This document shows, piece after piece, positions 17,371 to 26,688 of a stretch of DNA of 64,000 nucleotides (position 1 is the stretch's first letter; each line of letters begins with the position of its first letter). The position numbers and the translations under genes were made by a program. Below the pieces are notes generated by a model. That model saw only the letters and a list, made by a program, of their open reading frames with translations, did not search any database and was not told where the DNA came from. The stretch is from Mucilaginibacter dorajii (GTDB lineage: Bacteria; Bacteroidota; Bacteroidia; Sphingobacteriales; Sphingobacteriaceae), in assembly GCF_024808255.1 (NCBI RefSeq), contig NZ_JANTYS010000016.1, positions 1 to 64,000 on the forward strand. Reading direction: 5' to 3'.

Positions 17371-20340
17371 CTATTTAAATGAAACACTGGCCCCAAAAGT
17401 GAATGTTCTTGTTTTTGGGTAATAAGCGTAACCACCGTAATCTGCATCAACATAATTTTGATTAGGGTTGTTGTTAGGTGCTGTGTCTACCTCAGGATCT
17501 AACCCCCTGTACTTGGTAATTATGAAAAGATTATTAGCTGCAACATAAACCTTTAAAGAATTAAGACCCTTAACGTTTTTAAAGGTATAACCGATAGAAG
17601 CATTATCTAACCTGAGATAAGATGCTCCTTCAAGCCACCTGTCTGAAGCTGTTGGCGCGCTGGTTACACCGTTGGTCAAAGCAGCACGGGTAGTGTTTGT
17701 TTGCGGCAAGCGGGTAACTGTTTCATAATCTAACAAGGTGTTATTAAATATTTTGGTACCATAAACACCACGGAAGAAGAAACCCAAACTCCACTGCTTA
17801 TAACCAAAGTTACTACTAAAGCCATAGTTAAATTTAGGGCTTGGATCAATGTAATGATAAGGCGCGATATTGCCGGTATATTCGGCAAGGGTTTTACCAT
17901 CAAACTGCTCAACTCCTTTAGAATCGACCCCTGTGTAGTGATAAAGTCTGAATACATAAGGCGCATATCCGGGTACGAAACGGGTGATAGCGGTAGAACT
18001 TAAGCCCTGGCCTTGCGCATACCCAACTTCTAAGAAACTGGTATTAACTTTTTGCCCATCTGCAAGTGTGCCAGATAAATTGGCAATGCGGGTTTTTACA
18101 AAGTTGATGTTTCCAGATGCGGTCCAGGTTAGTCCGCTGCCGGTTAATATATTACCGGTAAGCGCGATTTCAAGGCCCTTATTGGTCATTGCTCCTACGT
18201 TGGCAAATGTTTGACCAACCAGGTTTGGAGGGGTTGCTACAGTACTGTAAAATAGTAGGTTTTTGGTTTTATCATTATAATAATTAATATCGCCTGTTAA
18301 ACGATCATTAAATAATGAGAAGTCTACACCAACGTTTCTGCCAACCCTTGTTTCCCATTTTAGGTACGGGTTAGCATTTTGATTTGGGGCATAGCTTGAT
18401 GGATAGTTACCAGTCGCTCCGTCATAATACCTATTGCCCGGTGCAACAAGGGCCAGACTGCTGTAATCACCAATTGGCGATTGGTTACCTGTTTCGCCAA
18501 AGCCCGCACGCAATTTAAAATCATCTACCCATTCTACATTTTTAAGCAAATCGCGTTTAAGCCTGTACGACAACGCTACCGCCGGAAAATAAGCTGATTG
18601 GAAATTAGCACCAAATTTGCTTGATCTGTCATTACGTACAGAAACTGTAGCGTAAAAGCGACTGTCGTAATTGTAATTAACACGACCAAGTAATGAACTA
18701 AGCTGATATTCTTCTTTGTATGAACCAATTGGAACTGATACGGGAGAAATACCGGTGCCTAAGTTATTATCCAGGCCCTCTGGCACTAAAAGATTTTGAG
18801 CCGCGGCGAAAAAGTAGTCATAATAAAACACGTCTTTTTCTGCAACAGCTACAACTGAAATACTGTGCTTACCAAATTTCTTATCGTAGCTTGCATGGAT
18901 ATCGCCACTATAAGAGTTGGTATTATAATTATAATCATTTGCCTGGCTTACACTATTTTGAGCGGTAAACGATGGCTGAAAGTAGTGTGTTTGCACATTA
19001 TTGCGAACTGTTGAGCCGGTAACACCTATCTTAAGTTCGGGCAAAATGTTATAGTTCGCAGTGGCATTTATGTTAGTGAGGTATTCATTATGCTTGTTAT
19101 ATGTTTCTGCCAGGTATTCAACCGGGTTGTAAGCATTATAGCCTGCACCAAAATCGTTGTAAGCGCCATTAGCCAATCTAACAGGGATAGTAGGCAACGC
19201 GTTAAATACGTATCCTATACTTGATTGATTAGTTAAGCTCCTGTTGGTATTTACATTAGATAAACCAAACTGAATATCCAACTTATCGTTCAATGCCTTT
19301 TGCTGGGCATTAAACCTAAGTCCCAATTGCTGTTTACCACTATTGATGATGATACCCTCCTGGTTTTGGTAGTTTAATGATGCCCGGTAATTGAAAGACC
19401 CTGTCCCCCCCGATATAGCGAGGTTATGACTTTGAACAGTCGCTGTACGACTAATAGCCTTTTGCCAATCTGTATTAACATCATTTGACTCTCCTTGTAA
19501 AGTTTGAGGATTTGCCTTAGCCTGCGGGGTAGCTAAATACTCGGCAGTGTTTAACAGATCAAAATAGTTTGCTTGCTTAGCCATACTTATATAACCGTTA
19601 TAAGTCACCTCGGCTCTGCCTGCTTTTCCCTTTTTTGTTGTTACTATAATAACACCATTAGCACCGCGTGAACCGTAAATTGCCGTAGCAGACGCATCTT
19701 TCAATACATCATATGCCTCAATATCGCTTGGAGCGATATTTTGAAACTGGCTTGGATCATTCAGCTGCACGCCATCTACCACAAATAATGGAGACTGATC
19801 ACCAGATATAGATGTTTGACCACGCAGACGGATGCTTACGTTCTGATTGGGGTCGCCGCTACCTTCAATGATAACTACACCTGCTACCTTGCCCTGTATT
19901 TGTTGAAGCGGGTTGATGATTGCACCTTGGTTAAAGTCTTTAGCGCCAATATTTGATACCGCACCCGTCAAATCTTTTTTACGTGTTGATCCGTAACCCA
20001 CGCTTACAACCTGTACTTCACTTAAAGCTGTAGCGCTACCTACCAATTTAATATCAACCGAAGTTTTTCCGGTAATGTCAATCTGCTGAGAAACGTAGCC
20101 AATAAATGATACTACAATCGTGTTTGAACCCGCTAGAACCGATATTTTAAATTCGCCTGTACCGCTGGTATTGGTTCCAAAATTTGTTCCTTTTACTAAA
20201 ATGGATACACCGGGTAGTGCAGAGCCATCTTGTGAGTCTGTAACTTTACCAGTTATAACCTTGTTTTGTGCCTGGGCAGACAAAGCAAAGAAATAAAAAA
20301 TGGCAAAACAGCTTACTTTGAGTAAGTTTTTTAGCTGCAT
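17371..20340 (-). CDS. SusC/RagA-family TonB-dependent outer-membrane transporter
   Basis: 989 residues. A signal peptide (to SAQAQ) is followed by a carboxypeptidase-regulatory-like domain (about 28-110; ITGKVTDSQDGSALPGVSIL), a plug domain (about 113-235; the SusC signature SVGYGSTRKKDLTGAVSNI and LFVVDGVQLND), then a 22-strand barrel ending PKTRTFTFGASVSFK. It imports glycan fragments together with the SusD encoded next. The N-terminal extension lacks an extra STN anti-sigma-interacting domain, so regulation through a FecR/sigma pair is unlikely. This fits the presence of a DUF6377-type regulator upstream. Confidence 0.96.
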   Translation of the reverse strand: MQLKNLLKVSCFAIFYFFALSAQAQNKVITGKVTDSQDGSALPGVSILVKGTNFGTNTSGTGEFKISVLAGSNTIVVSFIGYVSQQIDITGKTSVDIKLVGSATALSEVQVVSVGYGSTRKKDLTGAVSNIGAKDFNQGAIINPLQQIQGKVAGVVIIEGSGDPNQNVSIRLRGQTSISGDQSPLFVVDGVQLNDPSQFQNIAPSDIEAYDVLKDASATAIYGSRGANGVIIVTTKKGKAGRAEVTYNGYISMAKQANYFDLLNTAEYLATPQAKANPQTLQGESNDVNTDWQKAISRTATVQSHNLAISGGTGSFNYRASLNYQNQEGIIINSGKQQLGLRFNAQQKALNDKLDIQFGLSNVNTNRSLTNQSSIGYVFNALPTIPVRLANGAYNDFGAGYNAYNPVEYLAETYNKHNEYLTNINATANYNILPELKIGVTGSTVRNNVQTHYFQPSFTAQNSVSQANDYNYNTNSYSGDIHASYDKKFGKHSISVVAVAEKDVFYYDYFFAAAQNLLVPEGLDNNLGTGISPVSVPIGSYKEEYQLSSLLGRVNYNYDSRFYATVSVRNDRSSKFGANFQSAYFPAVALSYRLKRDLLKNVEWVDDFKLRAGFGETGNQSPIGDYSSLALVAPGNRYYDGATGNYPSSYAPNQNANPYLKWETRVGRNVGVDFSLFNDRLTGDINYYNDKTKNLLFYSTVATPPNLVGQTFANVGAMTNKGLEIALTGNILTGSGLTWTASGNINFVKTRIANLSGTLADGQKVNTSFLEVGYAQGQGLSSTAITRFVPGYAPYVFRLYHYTGVDSKGVEQFDGKTLAEYTGNIAPYHYIDPSPKFNYGFSSNFGYKQWSLGFFFRGVYGTKIFNNTLLDYETVTRLPQTNTTRAALTNGVTSAPTASDRWLEGASYLRLDNASIGYTFKNVKGLNSLKVYVAANNLFIITKYRGLDPEVDTAPNNNPNQNYVDADYGGYAYYPKTRTFTFGASVSFK

Positions 20341-20892
20341 AAATTTAGTTTTAGTTGTTTAATTGGTTGTTTAATAGTAGTTGTAAGTTTATAATAGCGA
20401 AAAATCAATGCATGTTTTTAAGAATTAGTTAATACCTCAGGAATAATTTATCTATACAGCAACAAACAGGATTTTTAATTGCAAAAACTGATCATTACCT
20501 ATTAATTTAATTTGTTTATTATAACCCAAATTGAGAAATCAGCAACTAATTAGCCTTCTTCAGAAAGCCTGAAAACAGTTTCACACAGCAAGCCATGCAA
20601 TAGCGCTTATGAAAATTTTAATTACAATAGTTTAATTGGCGAAAAAATTGGTAGTCATTATGATGCCGGCGGCTTATTTAATCGGCAACAAATAATGATT
20701 AATACAAAGTAATGGGTACAATCTTGGATTAGCTATACGTTTTTATAAATTTAAAAAAAATATAACAATTATTATTTATAAAACACTGTAAAAAAGGAAG
20801 TTAACAATTATGTATATCAAAAAAATATAACTTAAATTAACCATTATACTTATTCTGAATGAGGTAAAACAGCAATTATTTCTACGGTGAGA
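20341..20892. other. AT-rich regulatory gap upstream of susC
   Basis: 552 bp without a gene between the regulator stop and the susC start, both on the minus strand. It is strongly AT-rich. The direct repeat TTGTTTAAT occurs twice close to susC (about 20355-20375 on the plus strand). It must hold the operon promoter, but no clear TAnnTTTG/TTG promoter could be fixed. Confidence 0.5.
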
Positions 20893-22521
20893 CTATCCCA
20901 GCCCTAAACCGGTCGATGGATCAATTGTCCGTATATCCATAATTCGTTTTTCAAACTGTTCGGGGTGTAGCGATTTGGCCTTTATCCTCATTTTGTAAAC
21001 GTAGATTGTATTAACAGAATACTCCAGTATTTTAGCAATAGTGTCGTTATCTGAAATCCCCATCCTGATAAGGGCAAAAATGCGCAGATCGGTATTGAGC
21101 ACTTCATCACTATCGGGCCAGATCTTATCTTTTTCGTCAAACAGCTCATTAAACACATTGATAAAGTTGGGGAATATTTTTATGAAGATGTGATCAAAGC
21201 TATAGTAAAGATTTTTTCGCTCTTTTTTAATGTCAATATGGTCAACCAGCGTATGTATAGCCTCATATTTTTTCATAGAAAGTTTGGCATTAACAGAAAT
21301 CTTTAAATTTTCGAGTTTTAGTATATACCCGGAGATCTCCTTAAAAAACTGCCCTATATACTCCTCTTTAATTTTGGAATCTTCCCAAAGCTTTTCATTA
21401 ATGCTATTCAATTCCAAATTTTTCCCTTCAATTATAGCTTCCTTGATCTTTAGCTTTTTTAATTGCTTACCAATCATCACCAGGAAGAACACTACCAGTA
21501 AAGCCAATGTAGTAATGGTTAACAGCAGTATCAGAAATTGATTTTTTTGATGTTCGGAATTATTGAGTTCGGCAGTGGCAATTAAAGGTAAAATGGCACC
21601 TATCTGTATTTTTCGTTGCCTTGCTCCATAAAAATCAGCATCATCTTGTGCTATTTGTATAAATTTATAGGCATCCTTAATATTACCGTTTTTATACAGC
21701 AGGTTGGCCAGAGTATAGAGCGCGACTGTTTCGCGGGTTGACGATTTGACATCAGCTATGGCCGAATGGATCATCAGGTTAATACCTTCTGATTTTTGGT
21801 TGGTTTCTAAATAAATTAACCCTAATGAGCATGAAACCATTGCCCTCAGGTGCATCGTTATTACCTCATCTTTTTCAAGCAGCTTACTAAACCACAGCTT
21901 TCCTTCCTCGTATTTTTTTTCCTGCAGTTTTTGAAGGCCGAGCAGGTAATTGCGACTTATAAAATCGGTGCCGCAATGGGCTATTGCCGAATCAATGGCT
22001 TTATTACCTTCATCGATATAGCGCGGGGTGAAATACTTATCATTACTATAATTGGCTAAATCGTAATTACACCTACCTAAGAAAAAATAGTAGTCTATTT
22101 TAGCGCGATTGTCCAGTGCTTTTACATCTACCTTGTTCAAAAAGTCAAATGCTTCATGAAACATGCCCGATGAAAGCAAAATAAAGGCCATTTTAACATA
22201 GCTGTAGTACTCTTTGGGCTTATCTCCCTTGAGTTTACTCAAAGAAATCATCTTATCAACGTATACGTAGGCCGAATCAAACTGGTAAGCCTTATACTCG
22301 TTGTACAAACCATCCAGATAGTAAAATTGTCCCTCAAAATCATTTGCCGGCAATCTGGAACGATACAGTTTTAATTTATTGATCCGCGATTCTTTGATAC
22401 TTTCATAGGCACTTTTTTTAGAGATCTCCACCTTCAATTCGTCAATTAAATCGTCGGTTGTATTTAACGCGAAAACGGAAAAATTTGAAAATAGAAAAAG
22501 CAAGCAGAAAAAATATTTCAT
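20893..22521 (-). CDS. Membrane TPR/HTH regulator of the SusCD locus (DUF6377 type)
   Basis: 542 residues. After a signal peptide (to FSVFA), an N-terminal LIDELKVEISKKSAYESIK / RINKLK segment and TPR-like helices (about 20-325) form the periplasmic sensor. One transmembrane helix (about 326-348, FLILLLTITTLALLVVFFLV) and a coiled coil follow (about 350-400). The cytoplasmic C-terminus ends in a LuxR-like helix-turn-helix (LNTDLRIFALIRMGISDN / IAKILEYSVNTIYVYKMRIK). This architecture is that of DUF6377 proteins, which lie next to SusCD genes in Bacteroidota. Its position directly upstream of susC on the same strand makes it the likely glycan-responsive activator of the 8-20 kb operon. Confidence 0.82.
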   Translation of the reverse strand: MKYFFCLLFLFSNFSVFALNTTDDLIDELKVEISKKSAYESIKESRINKLKLYRSRLPANDFEGQFYYLDGLYNEYKAYQFDSAYVYVDKMISLSKLKGDKPKEYYSYVKMAFILLSSGMFHEAFDFLNKVDVKALDNRAKIDYYFFLGRCNYDLANYSNDKYFTPRYIDEGNKAIDSAIAHCGTDFISRNYLLGLQKLQEKKYEEGKLWFSKLLEKDEVITMHLRAMVSCSLGLIYLETNQKSEGINLMIHSAIADVKSSTRETVALYTLANLLYKNGNIKDAYKFIQIAQDDADFYGARQRKIQIGAILPLIATAELNNSEHQKNQFLILLLTITTLALLVVFFLVMIGKQLKKLKIKEAIIEGKNLELNSINEKLWEDSKIKEEYIGQFFKEISGYILKLENLKISVNAKLSMKKYEAIHTLVDHIDIKKERKNLYYSFDHIFIKIFPNFINVFNELFDEKDKIWPDSDEVLNTDLRIFALIRMGISDNDTIAKILEYSVNTIYVYKMRIKAKSLHPEQFEKRIMDIRTIDPSTGLGLG

Positions 22522-22698
22522 GTTTTAGGTATGTTCTACAAGGTTTACACAGATAGCAGCAATCAGGTTTCTCAAAAGCTTCGCTTGAAATTAATTATAA
22601 TAAATCAATTTCAATCAATCCATCAAGTTTAAATCATCATTTGCCCGTTCAGCCCTTTTATCTGCAAACAGGCTGCAGATTATTAAGCAAATAGCTAT

Positions 22699-22725
22699 AA
22701 GATCAATTTTGTTAAAATTGATCTT
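22699..22725. promoter_or_regulatory. Palindrome upstream of the regulator gene
   Basis: Perfect 12-bp arms (22699-22710 and 22714-22725; AAGATCAATTTT) around a GTT centre, 178 bp upstream of the regulator ATG. It could be an operator or a small hairpin. No promoter could be placed next to it with confidence. Confidence 0.4.
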
Positions 22726-22881
22726 TAAAATATTGCGGCAAAAGCAAACACCCGTAAATCGTTTCGATTTGCGGCAGTTTTTGTTTGTCTCATAAAATTT
22801 AATTGTTGGTTTATACTTTCAAATATATACAATAGTGTAAATGTTGCGGAGCATCTACACTATTTATGTTTGAAATTTATA

Positions 22882-23060
22882 GCGTCGCGGGTTTTAGGAA
22901 GACTGTGAAGGTGGGAATGACGTGGATCGCATGGCGGCGAAGACTCACCCGCGTTCAAAGCCAATGTTTGTGTAAAGTACAAAACTTCATAGGTAGGAAC
23001 GAAGCAATCGCACACTATACAGGGCAGATCTGTACAGTTCGCGATTGCCTTATAATGACG
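22882..23060. repeat. Degenerate family E and family A repeats
   Basis: 22882-22922 is an inverted family E unit (ACTGTGAAGGTGGGAATGAC). 22988-23060 is a decayed family A palindrome (GAACGAAGCAATCGCA ... GCGATTGCCTTATAATGACG). Both lie in the 800-bp gene-free region 22522-23321 downstream of the GH3 gene, along with the family C element and a partial family E copy near 23244-23290. Confidence 0.7.
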
Positions 23061-23098
23061 CCCATGTAAGTTATTGATTTTCAGCATTGTTTTTTTTT

Positions 23099-23205
23099 GT
23101 AGAGACGCAATATTTTGCGTCTCCCGCTATACAGAGCGGATTTGTGAGATTTTAAAATTGCGTGGTGCATTTGCATGAGGGAGACGCAAAATATTGCGTC
23201 TCTAC
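23099..23205. repeat. Family C palindromic repeat, copy 1
   Basis: Perfect 27-bp inverted arms begin GTAGAGACGCAATATTTTGC and end with the complement. Each arm is itself a small palindrome (GAGACGCAA...TTGCGTCTC). A more complex copy lies at 44008-44210. Confidence 0.88.
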
Positions 23206-23321
23206 ACAAGCGGGTTGGCGACGTCATAACTCTTTCTTTCAAGGATTGATAGATACTCGCAATGACATAGCTTTATATTGTCATTTCACCTTCAAAAGTT
23301 ATACACCTATCGTATAAACCT

Positions 23322-25637
23322 CTACCTGTACTCCAGCTGTTTTTTTAATACCACATTGTCTGCGGCTTTAGCAATCATTACATCAAATGTACCAGGTTCG
23401 GTAACCTGTTTCATTTGCCTGTTCCATATTGCCAGGTCTTTGCTGTTGATGGTAAAATTTACGGTTTTAACCTCTCCGGGTTCAAGGGCTATCTTGCTAA
23501 AGCGGCGCAGTGCCATTTCCGGGGTACTAACAGAATTAATCTTGTTACCCAGGTACAGCTGCACAACTTCCTTGCCAGCTACGCTGCCCGTGTTTTTAAT
23601 ATCTACCGAAACTATTACCTGCTCATTTTTGCTAAACACCGTTTTTGAAACCTTCAAGTTATCGTACTTAAAAGAAGTGTAACTTAAACCATACCCAAAA
23701 GCAAATAAAGGATCGGTTGACGAATACACATAGTCCTGCCCCGGCTTTTCGATACTGCCGTGCTGGCGGTTAATGCCTTTAGCCGAATTTACATAATTGT
23801 AAAATACCGGGATATGGCCGGTTGATTGTGGTACACTCATATTTAACCTGCCCGATGGGTTTACCTTGCCAAAAAGGATGTTGGCTATAGCCGCACCGCC
23901 CTTTTCGCCGGGGTACCAGGCTTCTAATATAGCCGGGATATTTTCCTTTTCCCAACTAATGCTCCATGGACGGCCATGTACTAATACCAATATTACGGGT
24001 TTACCGGTTTTATAAATTTCCTGCAACAACTCGCGCTGTACGCCTTGTGGGTTAATATCGGTAACATCGTATCCTTCGCCACAAGTAAACGGGTCTTTAG
24101 GCTCATTGCCGGGCGCATGTCCATTCCAGCCAATGCCCGAAAATACTACGCTTGTGGTACCTAAAACCACCACTACGGCGTCGCTTTCGTTGGCTGTTTT
24201 TACAGCTTCGGCAAAACCACTTTTGTCGGTGCCGCTTAATTCACAACCCTGGGCATAATTAACCTTAACGCTATTGCCAACATATTGCTTAATACCGGCT
24301 AAAGTTGTAACGCCCGAAAGGTTATCACGGGTAAAGCTATAATCGCCATATTGTACCTTATTGGCGTTGGGGCCAATAACAGCTAACGATTTAAGCTTGC
24401 TGATATTTAAAGGCAATAAGTTTTTATCATTTTTTAACAGGATGATAGACTCCTCGGCTATTTGCTGGGATAGCTGAATATGTTCCGGGGTATGCAAACG
24501 GCCTTTCAATCGCGCCGTATCGGCTAATGGTTTTTCAAATAATCCTGCTTTAAATTTGGCTGTAAGGATACGCGCCACAGCAGTATCAATTTGGGATTCT
24601 TTAATTTTACCTGTTTTTACCAATTCAACCAGGTGGGCATATATATCTGGCCGGGCGGCTTCCAGGTCAACACCTGCGGTTATTCCCAATATCGCGGCAT
24701 CTGCCGGCGTTTTGGCAACTTTGTGAAAGTTATATAATTGGCTTAAACCTCCATAATCAGAAAAAACGTAGCCTTTAAACCCCCACTCCTTTCTTAACAC
24801 CTGTTTCAGCAAAAACTCATTGCTATGGGCCGGGATGCCGTCAATTTCGTTATACGATGGCATAATAGCGGCGATATTGGCACTTTGTACAGCATCTTTA
24901 AACGGCGCCAGGAACATTGATCGTAATTCCCTTTCACCAATCTCGGCCGGGGCAAGGTTTATACCGGCTATGGGTTTACTGTAAGCCGCAAAATGTTTAC
25001 CTGTACACATCACGTTATCAAAGGCAAAACTACTACCTGTTTTTGCCGGATCGCCTTGCATACCTATCACAAAAGCCGAACCTAATTGCCCCACCAGGTA
25101 CGGATCTTCGGCAAAACACTCCTCCACCCTGCCATAGCGCGCATCCCTGATCAGATCAAACAAGGGCGAAAGCGCTTCATCAACACCCGATGTAGAAGCC
25201 TCATAAGCAATGGCCGAGCCCATTTGCCTGATTAAAGCGGGGTTCCAGGTACTGCCCTGTGCTATAGCTTGCGGGAAAGTTGTTGCACCAGCGGCTAATT
25301 GCCCATGCAGGCACTCACCAATTTGAATAGGCGGAATACCCAACCGGGTTTGTTCGCGGGCGTATTTTTTGGCAGCAATCGATTGTAGCGCAATATCCTT
25401 AACATTGCTAAACGGACTTTCTAAAACGCCATAGGCTATTTTACTGTTTTTTGATTCGCTTAATGACGACATGCTCATCTGCCCTACTTTTTCTTCGAGC
25501 GTCATTCGCTTTAAAAGGTCGGCTACCCGTTGCTGAACAGGTACGTGTGGGTTTTTATAAAGTTGAGCATTAGCAGCTGTGCCTAAAAGCAAAGCAGCGC
25601 CTAATAAAACCGCAGTTTTGCCGGCAGGTATTAACAT
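23322..25637 (-). CDS. Secreted glycoside hydrolase family 3 (beta-glucosidase/xylosidase type)
   Basis: 771 residues with a signal peptide (to TAANAQ). The GH3 N-terminal barrel (about 30-390) holds the nucleophile Asp294 in VFSDYGGLSQL and the substrate-binding KHFAAYSK. The alpha/beta sandwich domain (about 395-620) includes SLAVIGPNANKVQYGDYS. A C-terminal fibronectin III-like domain (about 660-760) follows (VVQLYLGNKINSVSTPEMALRRF). Such enzymes remove non-reducing beta-D-glucose or xylose from oligosaccharides in the periplasm. It has no close cotranscribed neighbour and is flanked by repeats. Exact specificity is uncertain. Confidence 0.93.
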   Translation of the reverse strand: MLIPAGKTAVLLGAALLLGTAANAQLYKNPHVPVQQRVADLLKRMTLEEKVGQMSMSSLSESKNSKIAYGVLESPFSNVKDIALQSIAAKKYAREQTRLGIPPIQIGECLHGQLAAGATTFPQAIAQGSTWNPALIRQMGSAIAYEASTSGVDEALSPLFDLIRDARYGRVEECFAEDPYLVGQLGSAFVIGMQGDPAKTGSSFAFDNVMCTGKHFAAYSKPIAGINLAPAEIGERELRSMFLAPFKDAVQSANIAAIMPSYNEIDGIPAHSNEFLLKQVLRKEWGFKGYVFSDYGGLSQLYNFHKVAKTPADAAILGITAGVDLEAARPDIYAHLVELVKTGKIKESQIDTAVARILTAKFKAGLFEKPLADTARLKGRLHTPEHIQLSQQIAEESIILLKNDKNLLPLNISKLKSLAVIGPNANKVQYGDYSFTRDNLSGVTTLAGIKQYVGNSVKVNYAQGCELSGTDKSGFAEAVKTANESDAVVVVLGTTSVVFSGIGWNGHAPGNEPKDPFTCGEGYDVTDINPQGVQRELLQEIYKTGKPVILVLVHGRPWSISWEKENIPAILEAWYPGEKGGAAIANILFGKVNPSGRLNMSVPQSTGHIPVFYNYVNSAKGINRQHGSIEKPGQDYVYSSTDPLFAFGYGLSYTSFKYDNLKVSKTVFSKNEQVIVSVDIKNTGSVAGKEVVQLYLGNKINSVSTPEMALRRFSKIALEPGEVKTVNFTINSKDLAIWNRQMKQVTEPGTFDVMIAKAADNVVLKKQLEYR

Positions 25638-25894
25638 GGATAGGTAGTTTAAATATTAAATTTCAACACCGGTTTAAACCAATGTTGCGTAAAGCCTAAA
25701 AATAGGCTTAATTTTAATAATCAGCTTCAAATAAAGCCACAGATTGTATTTTTTATGTGTAACTTTATTTATGTGATAGAAGATAGGATCTTTTATCGTA
25801 TGATTGCCAAAAAAACCTGTAAATTTTATTGGGTATAGCAAAACGAAAATCGTATCCGTTGGTTTACAATAAAAAAAATAGAACAAGATTTATA

Positions 25895-26275
25895 ATGGTG
25901 AAATTATTTGTCGGGGGATTCCCTTTGGACATGACCGAACTGGACCTGGTTAAAATGGTGAACTTGCATGGTGAAGTAAGCACCATTAAAATTGTGCGCG
26001 ATAAAAAGACAAGAATATGTAAAGGCTATGCCTTCCTGGAAATGAAAGACCGTGAAGGTGCCGAAAATACCGTAATAGCATTGGATGGTACTCCTATGGG
26101 TGATAGGGTTTTAAACGTTAAAATAAACGAAGAAACCTATGTTAAACAAGCACCACCACGCAAAAACTTTGGCTATAACAATAATAGCAATAGCAGCTTT
26201 AAAAGACCATCATCGCCATCCTCGTCCGCATCATCAGAGCAGGCAAGGGCAAAAAGGCCAAGAAGGGCTATCTGA
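25895..26275 (+). CDS. RRM-type RNA-binding protein
   Basis: 126 residues. One RNA-recognition motif (about 1-80) has RNP2 as LFVGGF and RNP1 as KGYAFLEM, both intact. A Ser/Asn-rich basic tail follows, ending in ARAKRPRRAI. The open frame runs upstream to 25829, but the ATG at 25895 (MVKLFVGGF) puts the first beta strand at the N-terminus, as usual for this family. Single-RRM proteins of this size are common in Bacteroidota and are thought to act as RNA chaperones or as translation or cold-response factors. Its RNA target is unknown. Confidence 0.9.
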   Translation: MVKLFVGGFPLDMTELDLVKMVNLHGEVSTIKIVRDKKTRICKGYAFLEMKDREGAENTVIALDGTPMGDRVLNVKINEETYVKQAPPRKNFGYNNNSNSSFKRPSSPSSSASSEQARAKRPRRAI

Positions 26276-26338
26276 TGGTAATCACAGATGCGGGGTAACA
26301 CATCTATGATTGCCTGACTCCTCCTCTCCTGTCCTACT

Positions 26339-26563
26339 TCTACCGTGTACCCACATTTTTTTATTAAAGAAAAATGTCATTTCGAACGAACCTGTGGGGA
26401 TTTGTGCGCCGGAGGTGAGGAGAAATCTTGTAAAAGCGGGCATTCGACCATGCAAGGCGTATAAGATTTCTCCTCGCACCCCGCTTTTCCCCGCACTTGC
26501 TCGTTCGAAATGACAACTCTTTTTGTCGTGGCCAAAAGTTTAACAAGATGTAGGTACACGGCA
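26339..26563. repeat. Family B nested palindromic element, copy 2
   Basis: The inner part, 26375-26515, has TGTCATTTCGAACGAAC and TCGTTCGAAATGACA ends and GGAGGTGAGGAGAAATCTTG inside. The outer arms CTACCGTGTACCCACAT and ATGTAGGTACACGGCAG are shared with copy 1. It fills most of the 413-bp gap between the RRM and GH127 genes; the remaining 26564-26688 holds the GH127 leader and no other recognisable element. Confidence 0.85.
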
Positions 26564-26688
26564 GCCTCCTCCCAGGCGCATCAACATCAAAAAAACCTGT
26601 TAATATCCGACTATCAACTGCAAGATATGGCATATAATTTTTGCTTATTACATGGTACTTTTATGTTTTGATAATTTAAAAGTATTTC

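Noticed and set aside
23099-23205. CRISPR-like repeat array (family C)
   Set aside because: Only two or three units, inverted rather than direct, no regular spacers, and no cas genes nearby.
26282-26633. Several open frames around 26.3-26.6 kb
   Set aside because: All lie within the family B element; translations (for example EEKSYT) recur in every copy of the repeat.
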